NCBI GenBank assembly: GCA_019096155.1
Contig: JAHCVI010000001.1
Span: forward strand, 10,044,001 to 10,108,000
Length of the DNA: 64,000 nucleotides
Direction: 5' to 3'
From: Staphylotrichum longicolle
Taxonomy: Eukaryota > Ascomycota > Sordariomycetes > Sordariales > Chaetomiaceae
Part shown: piece by piece, positions 1-10,842 of the stretch
Layout of the letters: each line of letters begins with the position of its first letter
Numbering within the stretch: the stretch's first letter is position 1
Notes under the pieces: model-generated
Seen by the model: only the letters and a program-made list of their open reading frames with translations
Database searches by the model: none
What the model was told of the DNA's origin: nothing
Position numbers and translations under genes: made by a program

Positions 1-1635
1 GATTGGGGTCGCGCTGACTGAGCTGGTCCGAGCATGGGTCGCACCAATGGATGCGACTCTGCTTCCAACGTCGATGAACGCGGTGTTGATGCTCGGAACG
101 CTTTGCTTCCTGGACCAGCCGGGCTTGGGGCTTGGAGGAGCGAGCTTGGCCTGCGATTCCTTGCGCTCCGCCGAGGACTCGGTCTTAAGAGAGCTGGCAT
201 CGTCGGCATCGGGGCGGTTACGCTTGCCCGAGTTGCTCGGTTTCCTGACGAGGCCGCGAAGACCATTGAGAAGACTGGGCCGCCTTGTATCTCCCCGGTT
301 CAGGGACAGTTTCTTAAACAGATTGCCAGTGATTTGGACCTCATGGTCTGCGAGGCTGGGCAAGCTGAGTCGCCGTGTTCCCCAGGTTGCTGCTCTTGAC
401 ACGATGGAATCAGTGTCCCGGCACATCCGCTGGTATCTTTCAATGGCAGCTTGGGAGGTCTGGGGTTGATAGGCTGTGGAGTCCTGGTCCGGCTGAAAGA
501 TGGGAAAGGGGACAGGGGCGTCGTCCCAGTTGCGGGCCTGGCGCATAATCTCCAGGTCTTGGTGTGTCAGCTCACCCCCAGTCTCTGTCAAGTACGTCTG
601 ACCAGGCACTGGTTTGTTCTCTGTCATGTCGCCCATCGATATCTCCCGAGGGGATATCTGGTCATCTCCGTCATCCGGGACATCCACAGACTGCTCCGGG
701 CCGTGGTGACTAGAGTGCCTCTCTAGCCAGTCACCGACTTCCATGTTCCTTTCATCCCGCTTTCGCCGCTTTTCCAAGTCGTTGATGCTGTCGACTTGGG
801 TCGCGGACCGGGCCGGAGGGTCCAAGCCACCCTGCCCGGTGACCTGATCCGCGATCCACCGACCCGTGCTGTCGCGGGCCGCTGAGAAAGCCGGGTGGCC
901 GTGTCCCTGGGTTTGCTCGGCAGCCAAGGCAAGGGATCCTCCGCCATTGTCCCTGTCCCAATGGGAGACTGTGACACGAGGGCTTTGCATGGCGGCAGCC
1001 GGGGCGGTGCCGTCGTCGCTTGATTCGGCGCTGGTGTCGGTCCTTGGGGTCAGTTCGAGAGCGGGGTGCGTGGCCACTGGTGCGGGCGATGACTCGTGGG
1101 TGAGTGACAGTTCCCGAGGCGAGACAGAGGTCCGGGACAGGTCTGGAAACACGGCACGTGCAGCGGCTTCTTCGGTTGTCTGCCCGCTTGGTGATCCTCC
1201 TGGCAGCGAGGGGCTCTTGTCGGGGCTCAGCGGGAGGTAGGGAGCGGTGCGCTGCACATGCTGTATGTTGGAGGGCGCTGGTACTTGGACGCCGAGGCCA
1301 TCGACAAGCGGCGCGTTCCCATCAAACGGGAGCAGACCGTCATCCAAAAACGAAGGGGAGGCGCCGTCGAGGGAATTGAAGTTGACGCCGAAGAAGAAGG
1401 GGTCGTCGGCCTCGCTGAACTCGCTGGACTGGTAGTGGATGCTGAGGGTGGACACGGACTCGGCAGGCGTGTGCGTGTTCAGCGCGGGCGAGGCCGAGTT
1501 GCTGCCGAGTTGTGGTGAGAAGGGGTTGAGGTATTGAGGATCTTGTGGCGGGAGGTTGCGGGGTTGCTCAAGCTGGTCCTGGCGGGTTGTGGAAGTGTCA
1601 GGGCCAAGCGGGTACAAGGTGTAAGTCGAAGACAT
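1..1635 (-). CDS. Unassigned Ser/Pro/Thr-rich fungal protein, N-terminal part (runs off the left edge)
   Basis: The frame is open from an ATG at 1635 down to base 1 with no stop and no obvious intron, giving 545 residues; the C-terminus lies outside the window. Residues 1-400 are low-complexity, rich in Ser, Pro, Thr and Asp, with an acidic patch just after a short RRKR-containing basic stretch. Residues about 406-545 look more constrained: a segment reading DSIVSRAATWGTRRLSLPSL, then a basic Lys/Arg-Ser stretch around GLVRKPSNSGKRNR, then SVPSINTAFIDVGS and ATHARTSSVSATP. This composition suggests a disordered, heavily phosphorylated regulatory protein, but I recognise no catalytic or DNA-binding domain in the visible part and do not assign a function. 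The start is the first ATG after stops upstream. A TATATATTT string lies at 1675-1683, too close to the ATG to be a confident TATA box. Confidence 0.75.
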   Translation of the reverse strand, partial: MSSTYTLYPLGPDTSTTRQDQLEQPRNLPPQDPQYLNPFSPQLGSNSASPALNTHTPAESVSTLSIHYQSSEFSEADDPFFFGVNFNSLDGASPSFLDDGLLPFDGNAPLVDGLGVQVPAPSNIQHVQRTAPYLPLSPDKSPSLPGGSPSGQTTEEAAARAVFPDLSRTSVSPRELSLTHESSPAPVATHPALELTPRTDTSAESSDDGTAPAAAMQSPRVTVSHWDRDNGGGSLALAAEQTQGHGHPAFSAARDSTGRWIADQVTGQGGLDPPARSATQVDSINDLEKRRKRDERNMEVGDWLERHSSHHGPEQSVDVPDDGDDQISPREISMGDMTENKPVPGQTYLTETGGELTHQDLEIMRQARNWDDAPVPFPIFQPDQDSTAYQPQTSQAAIERYQRMCRDTDSIVSRAATWGTRRLSLPSLADHEVQITGNLFKKLSLNRGDTRRPSLLNGLRGLVRKPSNSGKRNRPDADDASSLKTESSAERKESQAKLAPPSPKPGWSRKQSVPSINTAFIDVGSRVASIGATHARTSSVSATPI

Positions 1636-3228
1636 GGTTGCAGCGGAAGGCCAAGGTGGCCCGGTGAGAGCGCGTATATATTTGTGTGCCTGGGGGGTTG
1701 CCCCTGTTCAGTGTAAGGAACCCGGGTGTGGATGCGATGCGCAGCTCCCGGATCTTGGGCGTGGGGAGAGATTAGGCGACAGTCATGGCCAGGTGCGGCT
1801 GCAGCGCGGCGGGGTGAGGCACGAGCTGAGAAATTGCGTCGCAGTGAGCTGCACTCTTGCCTGGCAGTTCCTGGTCAGAGGGATCGTCGCATGAGGGGGG
1901 GGATAATGTTCAGGAAACAAGCGACTGTCGGATAGTGCTTGAGAAAAAGGAGCGGACGGGCGAGGGAAGCAGTTGGGCTGTCTTTGGCGCGGGATGATGT
2001 CTTGGTCGGCGGGTTGAATCGAGCCGCCTCGTCTAGTCTAGTCCCTGGATGGGGAAAATGGGGGCGAGGCGCAGGGCGGCTGCGCTCCCGAGCCTCGAGC
2101 TAACTAGCGCTTAAGGTGTCCAGGGTGAGTTGTGGCTGATCAGAAGCCGGGAAAGAGAGGGTCGCAAGCGATAAACGGGTGCGACAGAAACAACTCGAGA
2201 CTTAATTCAGAGCAATTGACAACAATTTCAGATTCGAGTAAGACGAGCGCCGTTCAGGAACCAGGCCCCGAGGGAGGCAGCCCACAGGATTTGCGAAAGG
2301 ATGGCCGTTTGACCGAGCAACCACCACAATCGATGGGCGGAGGGCGACCTGCAGTTCGCCCGTTGTTTTTGTGAGCCACGGACCTTAATGTTCGGTGAAG
2401 CTGGCCATCAACACGATGTTTGGGTGCGTGAAGGCTTTCCAGCCACACCGGGAGAGTGCCCGCGGTTCCGCCTGGAGGCAGCAAGGCCCATCCGACCACA
2501 GCCGACCTCAGGGCTCTCAAAAGGACCCACAGTTCGCTCCGGGGAAAGAGAGAAAATGACGCTCGTCCCGTGGGCTCTTGAGACCGCGTTTCTCCTCGCG
2601 GATGCTCGTTTGGTTGGAGACTTCGTGATTGGCGAATGTTTGCTGCTTGGTGAACCGCTGCTGAGGCTGTGCAATGGTCTTGCTGACTGGGCAGAGCGGT
2701 GGGCGGAATTGAGGACCCCGCCTTCGCTTGATGTGGAACGTGCTGCGGCTCCATTGTGGGTGGGGTCGGAGACACCCACTATCGACGAGGCTTTCGCAGT
2801 CCCTATCCAACAGCGCGGCCTTGAGGGCAAGGCAGTTTCCATCCTTGCATCAAATACTGCGACCATGCATCCAGTTTCGTGCCCTTCAGCTTGATGCGAT
2901 CTTATTTGTGCCAGCGAATGCTCAGTCTGGTCGGCATCTGCCTCGGCAGGCCAAGCACCCCTGGAGTTGTTAAGGCTGATCCCTGCACCGTCCCTTTGAT
3001 GGTGCAAGCTTATTTCAGCCTTCCCAAGGCCCGAGGGAGGGATCGAAGCTTCGAAGCTTGCTGCATGCAAATCACCCTGTTCCACCAGCACAGCCACGTT
3101 GCTGTCTATCCACCTGAGACTTTAACCGCCCCCGGTCTTCGTACGACGGCATGGACAACAAGCAACAAGAAAGAAGAGAGAGAAGGCTGCTCAAAAATGA
3201 GCCTATTGACATCACCAACAGGGCAAAA
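1636..3228. other. Intergenic, no gene seen
   Basis: This stretch is upstream of the leftward gene and downstream of the tRNA. Several overlapping frames are open (for example 2408-3097 on the minus strand) but none reads like a conserved protein, and they overlap each other on both strands. It probably holds the promoter and leader of the gene that starts at 1635. Confidence 0.5.
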
Positions 3229-3334
3229 CGATCCGCCCAGGGGTCGAACCTGGAACCTCCTGATTACTTGATCCATCCGAATGTCTTCAAATAATGAGTC
3301 GTAGTCAGACGCGCTGCCATTACGCCAGCGGACC
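3229..3334 (-). tRNA. tRNA-Arg(ACG) with a 34-nt intron
   Basis: Read on the minus strand, the 5' acceptor GGTCCGC pairs with GCGGATC near the 3' end, with G as discriminator. The D arm is GCGT/GCGC around an AATGGCA loop. The anticodon stem TCTGA/TCAGG encloses the loop CTACGAA once the intron is removed, giving anticodon ACG. The T arm is CCAGG-TTCGACC-CCTGG, which includes the internal B box. The intron lies one base 3' of the anticodon, the canonical place, at 3265-3298, and the exons are 36 + 36 nt. A run of four T follows the 3' end immediately (3225-3228 on the plus strand as AAAA), as expected for RNA polymerase III termination. Inosine at position 34 would let it read CGU, CGC and CGA. 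Confidence 0.95.
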
Positions 3335-3827
3335 TGTTGTTGCGGCAGGGGACCGAAAGGTTTGGTGAAGAGTCTGCAGTTCTGTTGTGGAAAGTGAAGT
3401 GGAAACTGCGGACCCGAATTGAGGGTGTGGTGTCGGGCCACCCTCGTCGATGTGGGCGAAAGAGATTGCAAGACTCCTCCACGATCAGTGACTGATCAGA
3501 GACCCCAGGACATTCGGATGGAGTCTAGCAGTACCGCGGATACCGAAGAGCAATGTGATGCTATCTGTGTCGAGAGTCGGACAAAAAGATGATAGTTCCT
3601 CACACTCAACCAATGTTTCATTCTTCCAAGGACGGTAGCAGCGTCAGGTAACTTTCGGCATGACGAAATGTGTCAATAAACCCCACTCCTCCCGCCCGGC
3701 ACCTCCCGTGCTTGGGTAAGCCAAGGTGCGGACCTCCAAGAGCTCCGGAAGCATTGAGGACAGTTATTGTACATTGTCCAGCAAACCAAATCAACACAGC
3801 ACCAGACACGTTCAATTGCAAATCAAA
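3335..3827. other. Intergenic between tRNA-Arg and the TMEM14 gene
   Basis: No gene is seen. It contains the upstream flank of the tRNA and the promoter and leader of the next plus-strand gene. Bases 3509-3522 repeat, in inverted orientation relative to the tRNA, 14 nt of the tRNA intron. Confidence 0.5.
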
Positions 3828-4271
3828 ATGGTACAGTCATCACCGACACACACGGTACAACCTCCTTGACTAAAACCCGGCCCGCAGGGCCTGGAATTTC
3901 CCGCCTACGTCCTCGCGGCGCTGACCGCCGCTGGCGGCACCATCGGATATGTGCGGACCAAGAGCAAGCCCAGTCTGATCGCGGGTACCGCGGTCGGTCT
4001 GCTCTGTAAGTCATCCGAACTAGTTGTCCCGCGACTCCTCATCCCCGCCCTTCCTAACCACCGTCGTGTATCGCCAGACGGCCTCGGCGGCTACCGCATC
4101 TGGAACAACGAGCCCTACGGCGTCGAGCTGGGCCTCCTCGCATCCGTCGTCCTCGGCGGCTCGGCATTCCCCCGCGCCATCCGCCTCCGGAAGCCGGTGC
4201 CCATCGCCCTGTCCGTGATTGCCGCGTACGGCTTGTTTACTTTTGGCGATGCGTTCCGCCGCGCGTTGTAG
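3828..4271 (+). CDS. TMEM14-family small membrane protein
   Basis: Three exons are inferred: 3828-3830 (the ATG alone), 3888-4005 and 4078-4271, giving 104 residues, the normal size for the family. The first intron starts directly after the ATG (GTACAG donor, branch-like CTAAAA, CAG acceptor), so the protein begins MGLEFPAYVLAALTAAGG. The second intron splits a Tyr codon and restores the run GLLYGLGGYRIW. The protein is almost entirely four short hydrophobic helices rich in Gly and Ala, with the family's GG-x-x-GY turn near residue 15 and a Gly-Gly-Tyr turn in the middle, ending in FGDAFRRAL. Human TMEM14C acts in the mitochondrial inner membrane in haem synthesis; the role in fungi is not settled. 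It is convergent with CMC2, 301 bp away. An alternative 34-nt intron in place of the first is too short to be likely. Confidence 0.88.
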
Positions 4272-4572
4272 GTGGCGACAACAGGACTCGGAAGCGGTAG
4301 GACGAGTTGAATAGGAGAATATCATAATGTACAGCTCCCGGAGCGCTGCGGGCTTCTTCTGGTTTCTTCTGCCACCTAATGTTATACACAGCCGCGACCC
4401 GCGACTCGCTCACCGGGTGTCTCGTATCGTACAACGGACCGCGTGCCCCGACTGATCCTTGTGACGCTCCAACCTAGCGTATCTCGCCGCTGCCCGACGC
4501 TGTAAACCGATCGCCGGTATTGAAAAGGGGTATCGCTCATAAAAACCGGCCGTGGTCGGGGTGGGTATGTCT
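4272..4572. other. Convergent 3' spacer between TMEM14 gene and CMC2
   Basis: This 301-bp spacer lies between two stop codons that face each other and should hold both 3' UTRs and polyadenylation signals. No gene is seen. Confidence 0.5.
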
Positions 4573-4883
4573 TCAGGAGTTCTCGTCGATTTCTCTCTTC
4601 TTCTCCCGAATCTTGGACTTCTTATCTGCGACGTTGTTCCGGTTCGAGCTCTGGGTCTTGTACCGCTCGGCCCGCAGGCAAGCGGCGAGTTGATCCTTGG
4701 GGTCATTGCACATGCCAATGGATTTCCACAGGAATCCCTTTGCGTGACATTGCTCGAGTGCGATCATCAAATCTTCGCACGCTGAATCCGGGTTTGTGTC
4801 AGCTATGATGCGCGCTTTCCTGAGTTGAGTAGCAAATACGAAGACATACCAGAGTTCTGCTTCGTGTGTAATAGGGGATGCAT
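4573..4883 (-). CDS. CMC2: Cmc2, CHCH-domain cytochrome c oxidase assembly factor
   Basis: Two exons, 4850-4883 and 4573-4781, are joined across a 68-nt intron (GTATGT...TTCAG), giving 80 residues. The product begins MHPLLHTKQNSACEDLM and has the twin-Cys pattern of the CHCH fold: CEDLMIALEQC around residues 13-23 and CNDPKDQLAAC around residues 36-46, each a CX9C motif. Cmc2 works in the mitochondrial intermembrane space in assembly of complex IV; the cysteines are oxidised on Mia40-dependent import. The C-terminus is a basic, Lys/Arg-rich tail ending EKKREIDENS. The splice junction was chosen because it rebuilds the family's MHP...HT..N.AC start exactly; the first AG upstream in the same region would insert DTNPDS before the motif. 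It is divergent from prefoldin 2, with 332 bp between the start codons. Confidence 0.95.
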
Positions 4884-5215
4884 GGTTGGCAGGGGACTTT
4901 AGAGGCTTGCGGCGCGAGAAGTCGTGGCAGGTTTGCTCGCGGGATTCTGTCGTGAATTTCTGATGCACATGGTCTGACCGGCAATTGACATTCCCAAAAC
5001 TGACGGGAGTGGAACAGGCCCTGGGCTGGAAGCTTTGACCACCCCCCGCCGTCTCCCAGTAGATTGGCCCGCTAACTCGCAGGAGCCACAGTGCTGCGAT
5101 CGCAGAAGTCTCCAGCGGTGCCTGACTGGTTCATCTCGATTCAACAGCAACCCAAGAACGACGTCAAATCTCAAGAGATAGGTAGTCGAGTTTTCTGTTT
5201 CTGATAACAGCAGCC
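4884..5215. other. Divergent promoter region CMC2 / prefoldin 2
   Basis: The 332 bp between two divergent start codons must carry both promoters. I see no TATA box and no further gene. Confidence 0.5.
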
Positions 5216-5854
5216 ATGGCTTCTCAAGCAGCACCGGCCAAGAGGCAACAAGGTAGGACGCGGATCAGCGCATGGTGAAGCCGGTTTCTGACAACAGTTG
5301 CAGACCTCCAGGTGCAATACAGCACTTACAAGAACACCCTGCAGCAGATTGCCCAGAAGATTGGTGACGTCGAGCAAGAGGCTGAGGAGCACAAGTGAGA
5401 AGATTTTTTTCTTCTTCCTTCACATCGATCCCACGAAACCGGGCCGGCGCCAGGTTTATTCTGGGACTGCTGGCGCCTGTCCCTGCGTTACATGGCCTTG
5501 GCTCTCATCACACCGCTTTGCTGCTTGATGCTCGCAACTTCTCACCGCTCATCGCTAACCGCGGCGGCAGGCTTGTTCTCGAGACCTTGGATCCTCTTCC
5601 GGGGGATCGCAAGTGCTTCCGCTTGATAAATGGCGTCCTGGTGGAAAGGACGGTCAAGGATGTGGTACCCGCCCTCCGAACGAATGCGGAGGGGCTGAAG
5701 AAGGTCCTGGACGACCTGGTCAAGCAGTACAAGGCGAAGCAGGATGAGCTTGAGAAGTGGAAGGTATGGACTGACTGCCCCGCCTGTGCCGTCATACCGC
5801 TGGGTCTGACGCCCTCCGCAGAAGAAGAACAATGTCCAGGTCGTGCAGTCATGA
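5216..5854 (+). CDS. PFD2: Prefoldin subunit 2 (Gim4)
   Basis: Four exons (5216-5252, 5304-5394, 5571-5763, 5822-5854) give 117 residues. It is a beta-type prefoldin subunit of the hexameric chaperone that passes nascent actin and tubulin to the CCT chaperonin in the cytosol. The N-terminal coiled coil contains LQVQYSTYKNTLQQIAQKIG. The central beta hairpins carry LDPLPGDRKCFRLINGVLVE and RTVKDVVPAL, the most conserved signature of subunit 2. The C-terminal coiled coil ends KKKNNVQVVQS. Introns are 51, 176 and 58 nt; the second is long for this window. All splice phases agree and the length is usual for the family. The last exon codes for only 10 residues. Confidence 0.96.
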
Positions 5855-8695
5855 AGCTGCCGCGTCCCAGAGAGGCGTTCAAGAGATTCCCTCCGATGCC
5901 ATGTCATCATGCCACGAGGGTGTGGCCAGCTTGTGCAGATCGAGCGGAGGAAACGGCAGATGTTCAAGACACACCATGCACTGATGTCTTGATGACCCCT
6001 CCCACATCGTATAGACGTAGGGGTCAAAGCAAAGGTTGTCCAAGCGGTCGAGCACGGGAAGAGGACCCGAGCAGCAGAGGCAGAGCAAGGTGCGTCTTGC
6101 TGCCGAGGCCGATGGCACCTGAAAACTTCTTACCCTTTATTATCCCGAACGCGTGCTGAGTTGTACAAAGCCATGTTGTTTGTGCTGCTGCAACCGAGCG
6201 GCATGGACTGCTGCGATGCCCAACCGGCAGCGCGGCCAGACGGTTGGGCTGCGATGGGATTGGGCATGCTGTCTGTGTGGGTGGGGTGGGTCGAGCTGGC
6301 GTCGTTGGAAATCGGCAGCAATGAGGGAGAAAGCCCAAACTGAGTGTCCTGGTTGAGTTTGTCGTGACCGGCGGTGCCGGGGAGAGCCATGCTCCCGGCA
6401 CACTCGGGAAGCACCTACGTTCAACCAGGCAGCCGCCCAGGGAGCTGGCGGGAGATTTGCAAGTTTGATCTGGAGACCATGCCCCAGGTCCTGGATCTCC
6501 TCACATTCAACGGGGCGTTCTCCCAATAAGATCACCGAGCCACATCTAAAATCTGTTATTGGCTCGAAATCATGGATTTCACCACCACTCAGAAGCTCGG
6601 TTTTCCCAAACACTCGAGGGAAGTCCCCAGCCAGTCATCACCAGACCCAGCCCTTCGGCCCAAGACCCGTTCTCTGGACCCGTTAGGCTCCCTCAGCCTC
6701 CTTGTTCCTACCTGCATATTTACTCTGCGACAGCAATTGTCGAATCATGCCCGGTCTTCCCCCACCACCACTGGTCCCCCAACCAGGCCGGGCTGCCAAG
6801 AGATCCTTGGCGTCTCAATGCCCACGACATCAAAACATTCATGATCGATTTTTCTTCACTTTCAGCAGCCACTTCGTAACAGTCACCGGGAGGGCGTAGC
6901 GCAGCATGTGCAGACGACGGAGTGATCACAGTTCCAGCCTCCCCACTGGCACACACCTCGGCTGTGACTTTCACCGCTCTTGACGGGAGGGAATTGAGAT
7001 GGAGTCGCAAGCCTGTGTTGCAGCAGAACTAGCCCGTCCTGGATTTTTACACCACCCTTTTCCATTCTTGGCCTCCAGCGCTTGCTTATGAGTTGATTGT
7101 GCATTGGGTCATTGAGACCCAAGGCATCTCGAGATACGAGGGAAAAGATGGACGGGTGCCAGCCTTAGACGCAGTTCAACGCCACGTGCTTCTCTGCTCG
7201 TCTGTCAACTTTGCGGCAACAGGTTGATGTGGATTCAACCCCAGGCGCTTACGTCGGGTCCAGTTGAGCCAAGAGCCACTAGATCCCAATGTCGGTCTCG
7301 AATGAGGGACCCAAAACGCACAAGGTAACTGAACCGTTCGGTATACACTATGAGCAGAGTTAAATGAACGGGGTCAGGCGGGTTTTGTACGGTAAAATCA
7401 GCCCTGCGTGTGAGGTGGTCGGAGCAGCGGCATGACGGGGTGGTCTTGCGTTTCTGGCATGGAAAGAAGCACGTCTCTTGGCGGTGGAGCTTGTTGTCAT
7501 GGCCGGGGTCAGGAAGCTGGGCCAGGACCCGCTTCTCCCGCATTCCCTCTTTTCACCCGACCTCCATCTTCCCACCGCAACAACCCCACGCGCGCGCCCT
7601 GCAGCCTCTTGCATCCCAGTTTTCCCGTGCATCGCAGACCCAAGCTCGACACTAGGTCCGGCCAACGCAGACACCACCCACTCGGAGCGCACACAGCACC
7701 GAAACTAGACCCGCGACCGACAGAAACAGCCCCGGTTTATTGCTCTCGCCGTCACTGGTACAAGCCGCCAAGGTACGTTCTGGTAGCCATGCGCGCAGGG
7801 CCTGGCAGCGCCGCGCATCACAGGGCCGTCGCGTCGCCGGTAGCGGGGACTGCACCACTCGCTGCGCTGCTGGACTCCGCTTTGTCGTCGTGCAGACACA
7901 CTTTGGCAAACCTTCACCCCCCCGGACAAGCACCGGTCTCTGACGCGACTTTGCAGACATCCCACGAGGCACGCAATCAAGGCCGTGGCAGCACAGCCAA
8001 TCTCCTGTCTCCGCAACTCGAGGCCGTCCTGCTCGGTGCCGGCCGCACCCAGCCAACCGGCTATCACATCGCACTGCTGGTGTAACGGCAACAGGAGAGC
8101 AACACAAAGAGACACCACGCGCAGTCGAGCCCGGCGACACGGAACACCGCTGCTCGCCCGATCGGACCACTCCTCCTCTGGTTTGGTACACCGGCCTGCC
8201 CGCCCTCTCCCCGCAGCAAGGCGATCCGGCGCGCAGCCAGAGACATTCCAAGGGTGCCGCTCACTCTGTCGACCACTGGTGACAGGGCCTGCAGTTTCGC
8301 ATCCCACACCCCCGTGCACCCCTTCCGGTGCAGTCTACCCCACGATACCCCATCGGGCTCGCAGCTGCCCAGTCTCGGCCTCGTTGCCGACCGTCATCGC
8401 CACCCCTTGGCCCCCCCGCCGTAGCTACCTCCACCCCACCTTTGCGCCAGCCCACCCAAGGCTTCCTTGTTACAGCCTGAAAATCGGGCAGGGGAGCCAG
8501 TCAGCGCACACCTGGGACGCGCGGAGAGGTGCCGCTTGACGCAGCACTTGCAGGTCAAGCCGTCAGAGGGAAGAGGCCGCAAGCCCTACAACCCTGCAAC
8601 GTGTCCGACGACACATCACCCACTCTATCCCAGCTGTGCGAGCTGGCAGTCCAAGGAATTTACAAGAAGCCAGCAGCCGCTGCAGGTAGCCAAAT
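5855..8695. other. Long intergenic region upstream of HAP3
   Basis: About 2.8 kb has no gene I can support. Several mid-sized frames overlap on both strands at 7.4-8.5 kb (up to 217 residues) but are Pro/Arg/Ser-rich and mutually antisense, which is typical of non-coding GC-rich DNA. The part next to HAP3 probably holds a long CT-rich leader, as is common for fungal regulatory genes. Confidence 0.45.
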
Positions 8696-9783
8696 ATGTC
8701 CGACTCCCCCCAATCCAATCCAAAGGATGTCGAACAAGGTGCACCGTCGGGTGACGAGGAAGCACAAATGAACGACCCCCAGGACCCACACTCGACCGGG
8801 CTCGGCTACGAGTTCGAGGTTAAAGAGCAAGACCGGTGGTTACCCATAGCCAATGGTACGTCAAGGTTTCCCTTTATTCGATGCTTCTCTGGAGCTTCCA
8901 CTCGCCATGATTCGCGTGCGCGTGCCGTGGCGGCCCTCTCCCATCTTCGCTTGCGCTCCGCTTGCATGGCGGCGAGACCCTCCTCCCTGACTGGCGTCGC
9001 CTCTCCCCGGGCTGCCCTGCCTCTCGCCTATCAGACAGCCGCGCGCCTACCAACAGCCGGTCCACGTCGATGTCGGGCCATTCGTCGCCCAAGTCGTCGC
9101 CGCAGGCGCCCCGCGCTTCCTCATCATCGTCCAAAACGGACAAGGCTGATGGATACGACGCTAACATTCGCAACTTTGCCCCAGTCGCCCGCATCATGAA
9201 GACGGCGCTGCCGGAGAATGCCAAGATTGCCAAAGAGGCGAAGGAGTGCATGCAGGAGTGCGTCAGCGAGTTTATCTCGTTCATCACCAGCGAGGGTAAG
9301 CCCTATTGTTTTCCCATCCCAGTCCGCCGTGAGACGTAGTCTGTCTTGTTTAGTTCAGGCGAGGCTGACCTATCACAGCATCGGAGAAGTGCCATCAGGA
9401 AAAGAGGAAAACCGTCAACGGAGAGGACATCCTCTTTGCTATGAGCTCTCTCGGCTTTGAGAACTACGCCGAGGCGCTCAAGATTTACCTGTCCAAGTAC
9501 CGCGAGGTAGTGATGACCCTTCTCATCTCTCAATTCTCATCCCCCATCCACCACCCATACTCTGTCCCAGACTCTAATAGATAGTCAACAGCAGAACCAA
9601 TCCAACAGGGGCGACAACCAACAGAACCGGCCCAGCAGCCAAGGCTACGGGGCTGCGGGCGGCTCGAACCCCACGGGCGGTTTCGGTGCGGGACTTCCCG
9701 GCCAGCAGGAGGGCGCGGATGCCCAGGGCTACAACCTCTACGGGGCACAGGCCGCGCATAACGGCGCCGGGACAGACTATTGA
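8696..9783 (+). CDS. hapC: CCAAT-binding factor subunit HAP3/HapC (NF-YB)
   Basis: Four exons (8696-8855, 9185-9295, 9379-9506, 9592-9783) give 196 residues. This is the NF-YB histone-fold subunit that dimerises with HapE/NF-YC and, with HapB, binds CCAAT boxes in the nucleus. The fold spans about residues 47-135: [20 protein letters not shown], then [18 protein letters not shown], then [14 protein letters not shown] and [10 protein letters not shown]. The N-terminus is acidic (residues 1-45) and the C-terminus is a Gln/Asn/Gly-rich tail after the fold. In this model intron 1 (329 nt) is unusually long; it stays open in the exon-1 frame as far as a TGA at 9197-9199 and also holds an in-frame ATG at 9070 that reads into exon 2 (see findings). 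The other introns are 83 and 85 nt. All junction phases agree. Confidence 0.96.
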
Positions 9784-10842
9784 TCTCTTCTGGGCCGGTC
9801 TTGCAAGGGCCTGTCCCTTCTCATGGAGGCGGCGTGTGTTTTATGTTCCTATGTCTTTTTTGGTCTTTCCGCGTGTGTATAAGTACGAACCACCGGTCCA
9901 AGGTCGCAGTTAGGCCGTAGCGTGGCATGGTTGATATGCTGTGCTGTGCTGTCGGACAGAGGGTACAATAGGGTCAGGCTTGGGATTGGGGTGGTTTACT
10001 TTGGATGGGTGCAGGCCTGGCTGGGGTCGGTTCAGTCAATTTTTAGGTATTGCGGTCGGTAGATTACCCCTCGGGCGTTTTTAGCACGAATTTGATGGCC
10101 TGTGGAGGCCAAGATTGTAATCCTGATTGGGTTGTTTGGAAGGTGTTGACTTTTGTTGTGTGTGTTGTGAGAAACGATGGTTTGTCTCTTGCAAAGTTCA
10201 TTGTTGTCAAACAATCTTTCCAAAATGGGAAACACTCGGAGCTTTGAAAGAGAGCTGTAATGATATTAGATAACTCCAGTTTTTTGATATTTTTCCCACC
10301 CTGCAGCAGCGTCAAATAAGATCGACAGTTCTTTTTTGCCTCTCCTTCCATGCCATCATGGGCACCCTCCTCCGGAGCCCGAAACAGCAGCCAATGAGCG
10401 ATGCAGCAGACCGTATTGACGTCTGACCGCCTTCTGAAGCAGGCATCTCTCTCCACAGCGCACGTGCCTTCGCGGGGAAAACACTCTCGTTTTCGAAAAT
10501 CGGTTGAACATTTTCCATCGATAAGGTGGGTACGGCGGCAGAAAGCTCAGAAGACCACCCAGGCTACCGGCTCGACCAGCGGCGTGATTGTTTCCCTTCA
10601 CCATCGACCCGGGCACGCGACAAGAACTATGTCTGGCCAACTGTTGCCCGAATCTTTGTCGTGTCACCAAATTCCGAACACTCCTTGACCTCTTCAAGAC
10701 GTTATCGATCCATCCCACCACCGCCGTGCCTTGTGTGGTCGACTTTGCCTGATCCCGAAAACGCCAAACCACAGCGACACCCTCTCCTCCATTTCTGTCA
10801 AATACCCACACAAGGTTGAAGACCGCCCAAATCAAAACCACA
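9784..10842. other. Intergenic between HAP3 and RRN3
   Basis: This 1.06-kb stretch is the HAP3 3' region (T-rich around 9.83-10.3 kb) followed by the RRN3 promoter. No gene is seen. Confidence 0.5.

Noticed and set aside
2408..3097. 229-codon minus-strand frame
   Set aside because: It shows no motif or family resemblance, overlaps plus-strand frames of similar length, and has low-complexity Ser/Arg composition.
7432..8539. Frames of 184-217 residues on both strands upstream of HAP3
   Set aside because: They are mutually antisense and Pro/Arg/Cys-rich without motifs; more likely leader and promoter DNA.
9660..9680. B-box-like GGGGTTCGAGCC on the minus strand
   Set aside because: It is inside the last HAP3 exon; no acceptor stem or anticodon arm is present.
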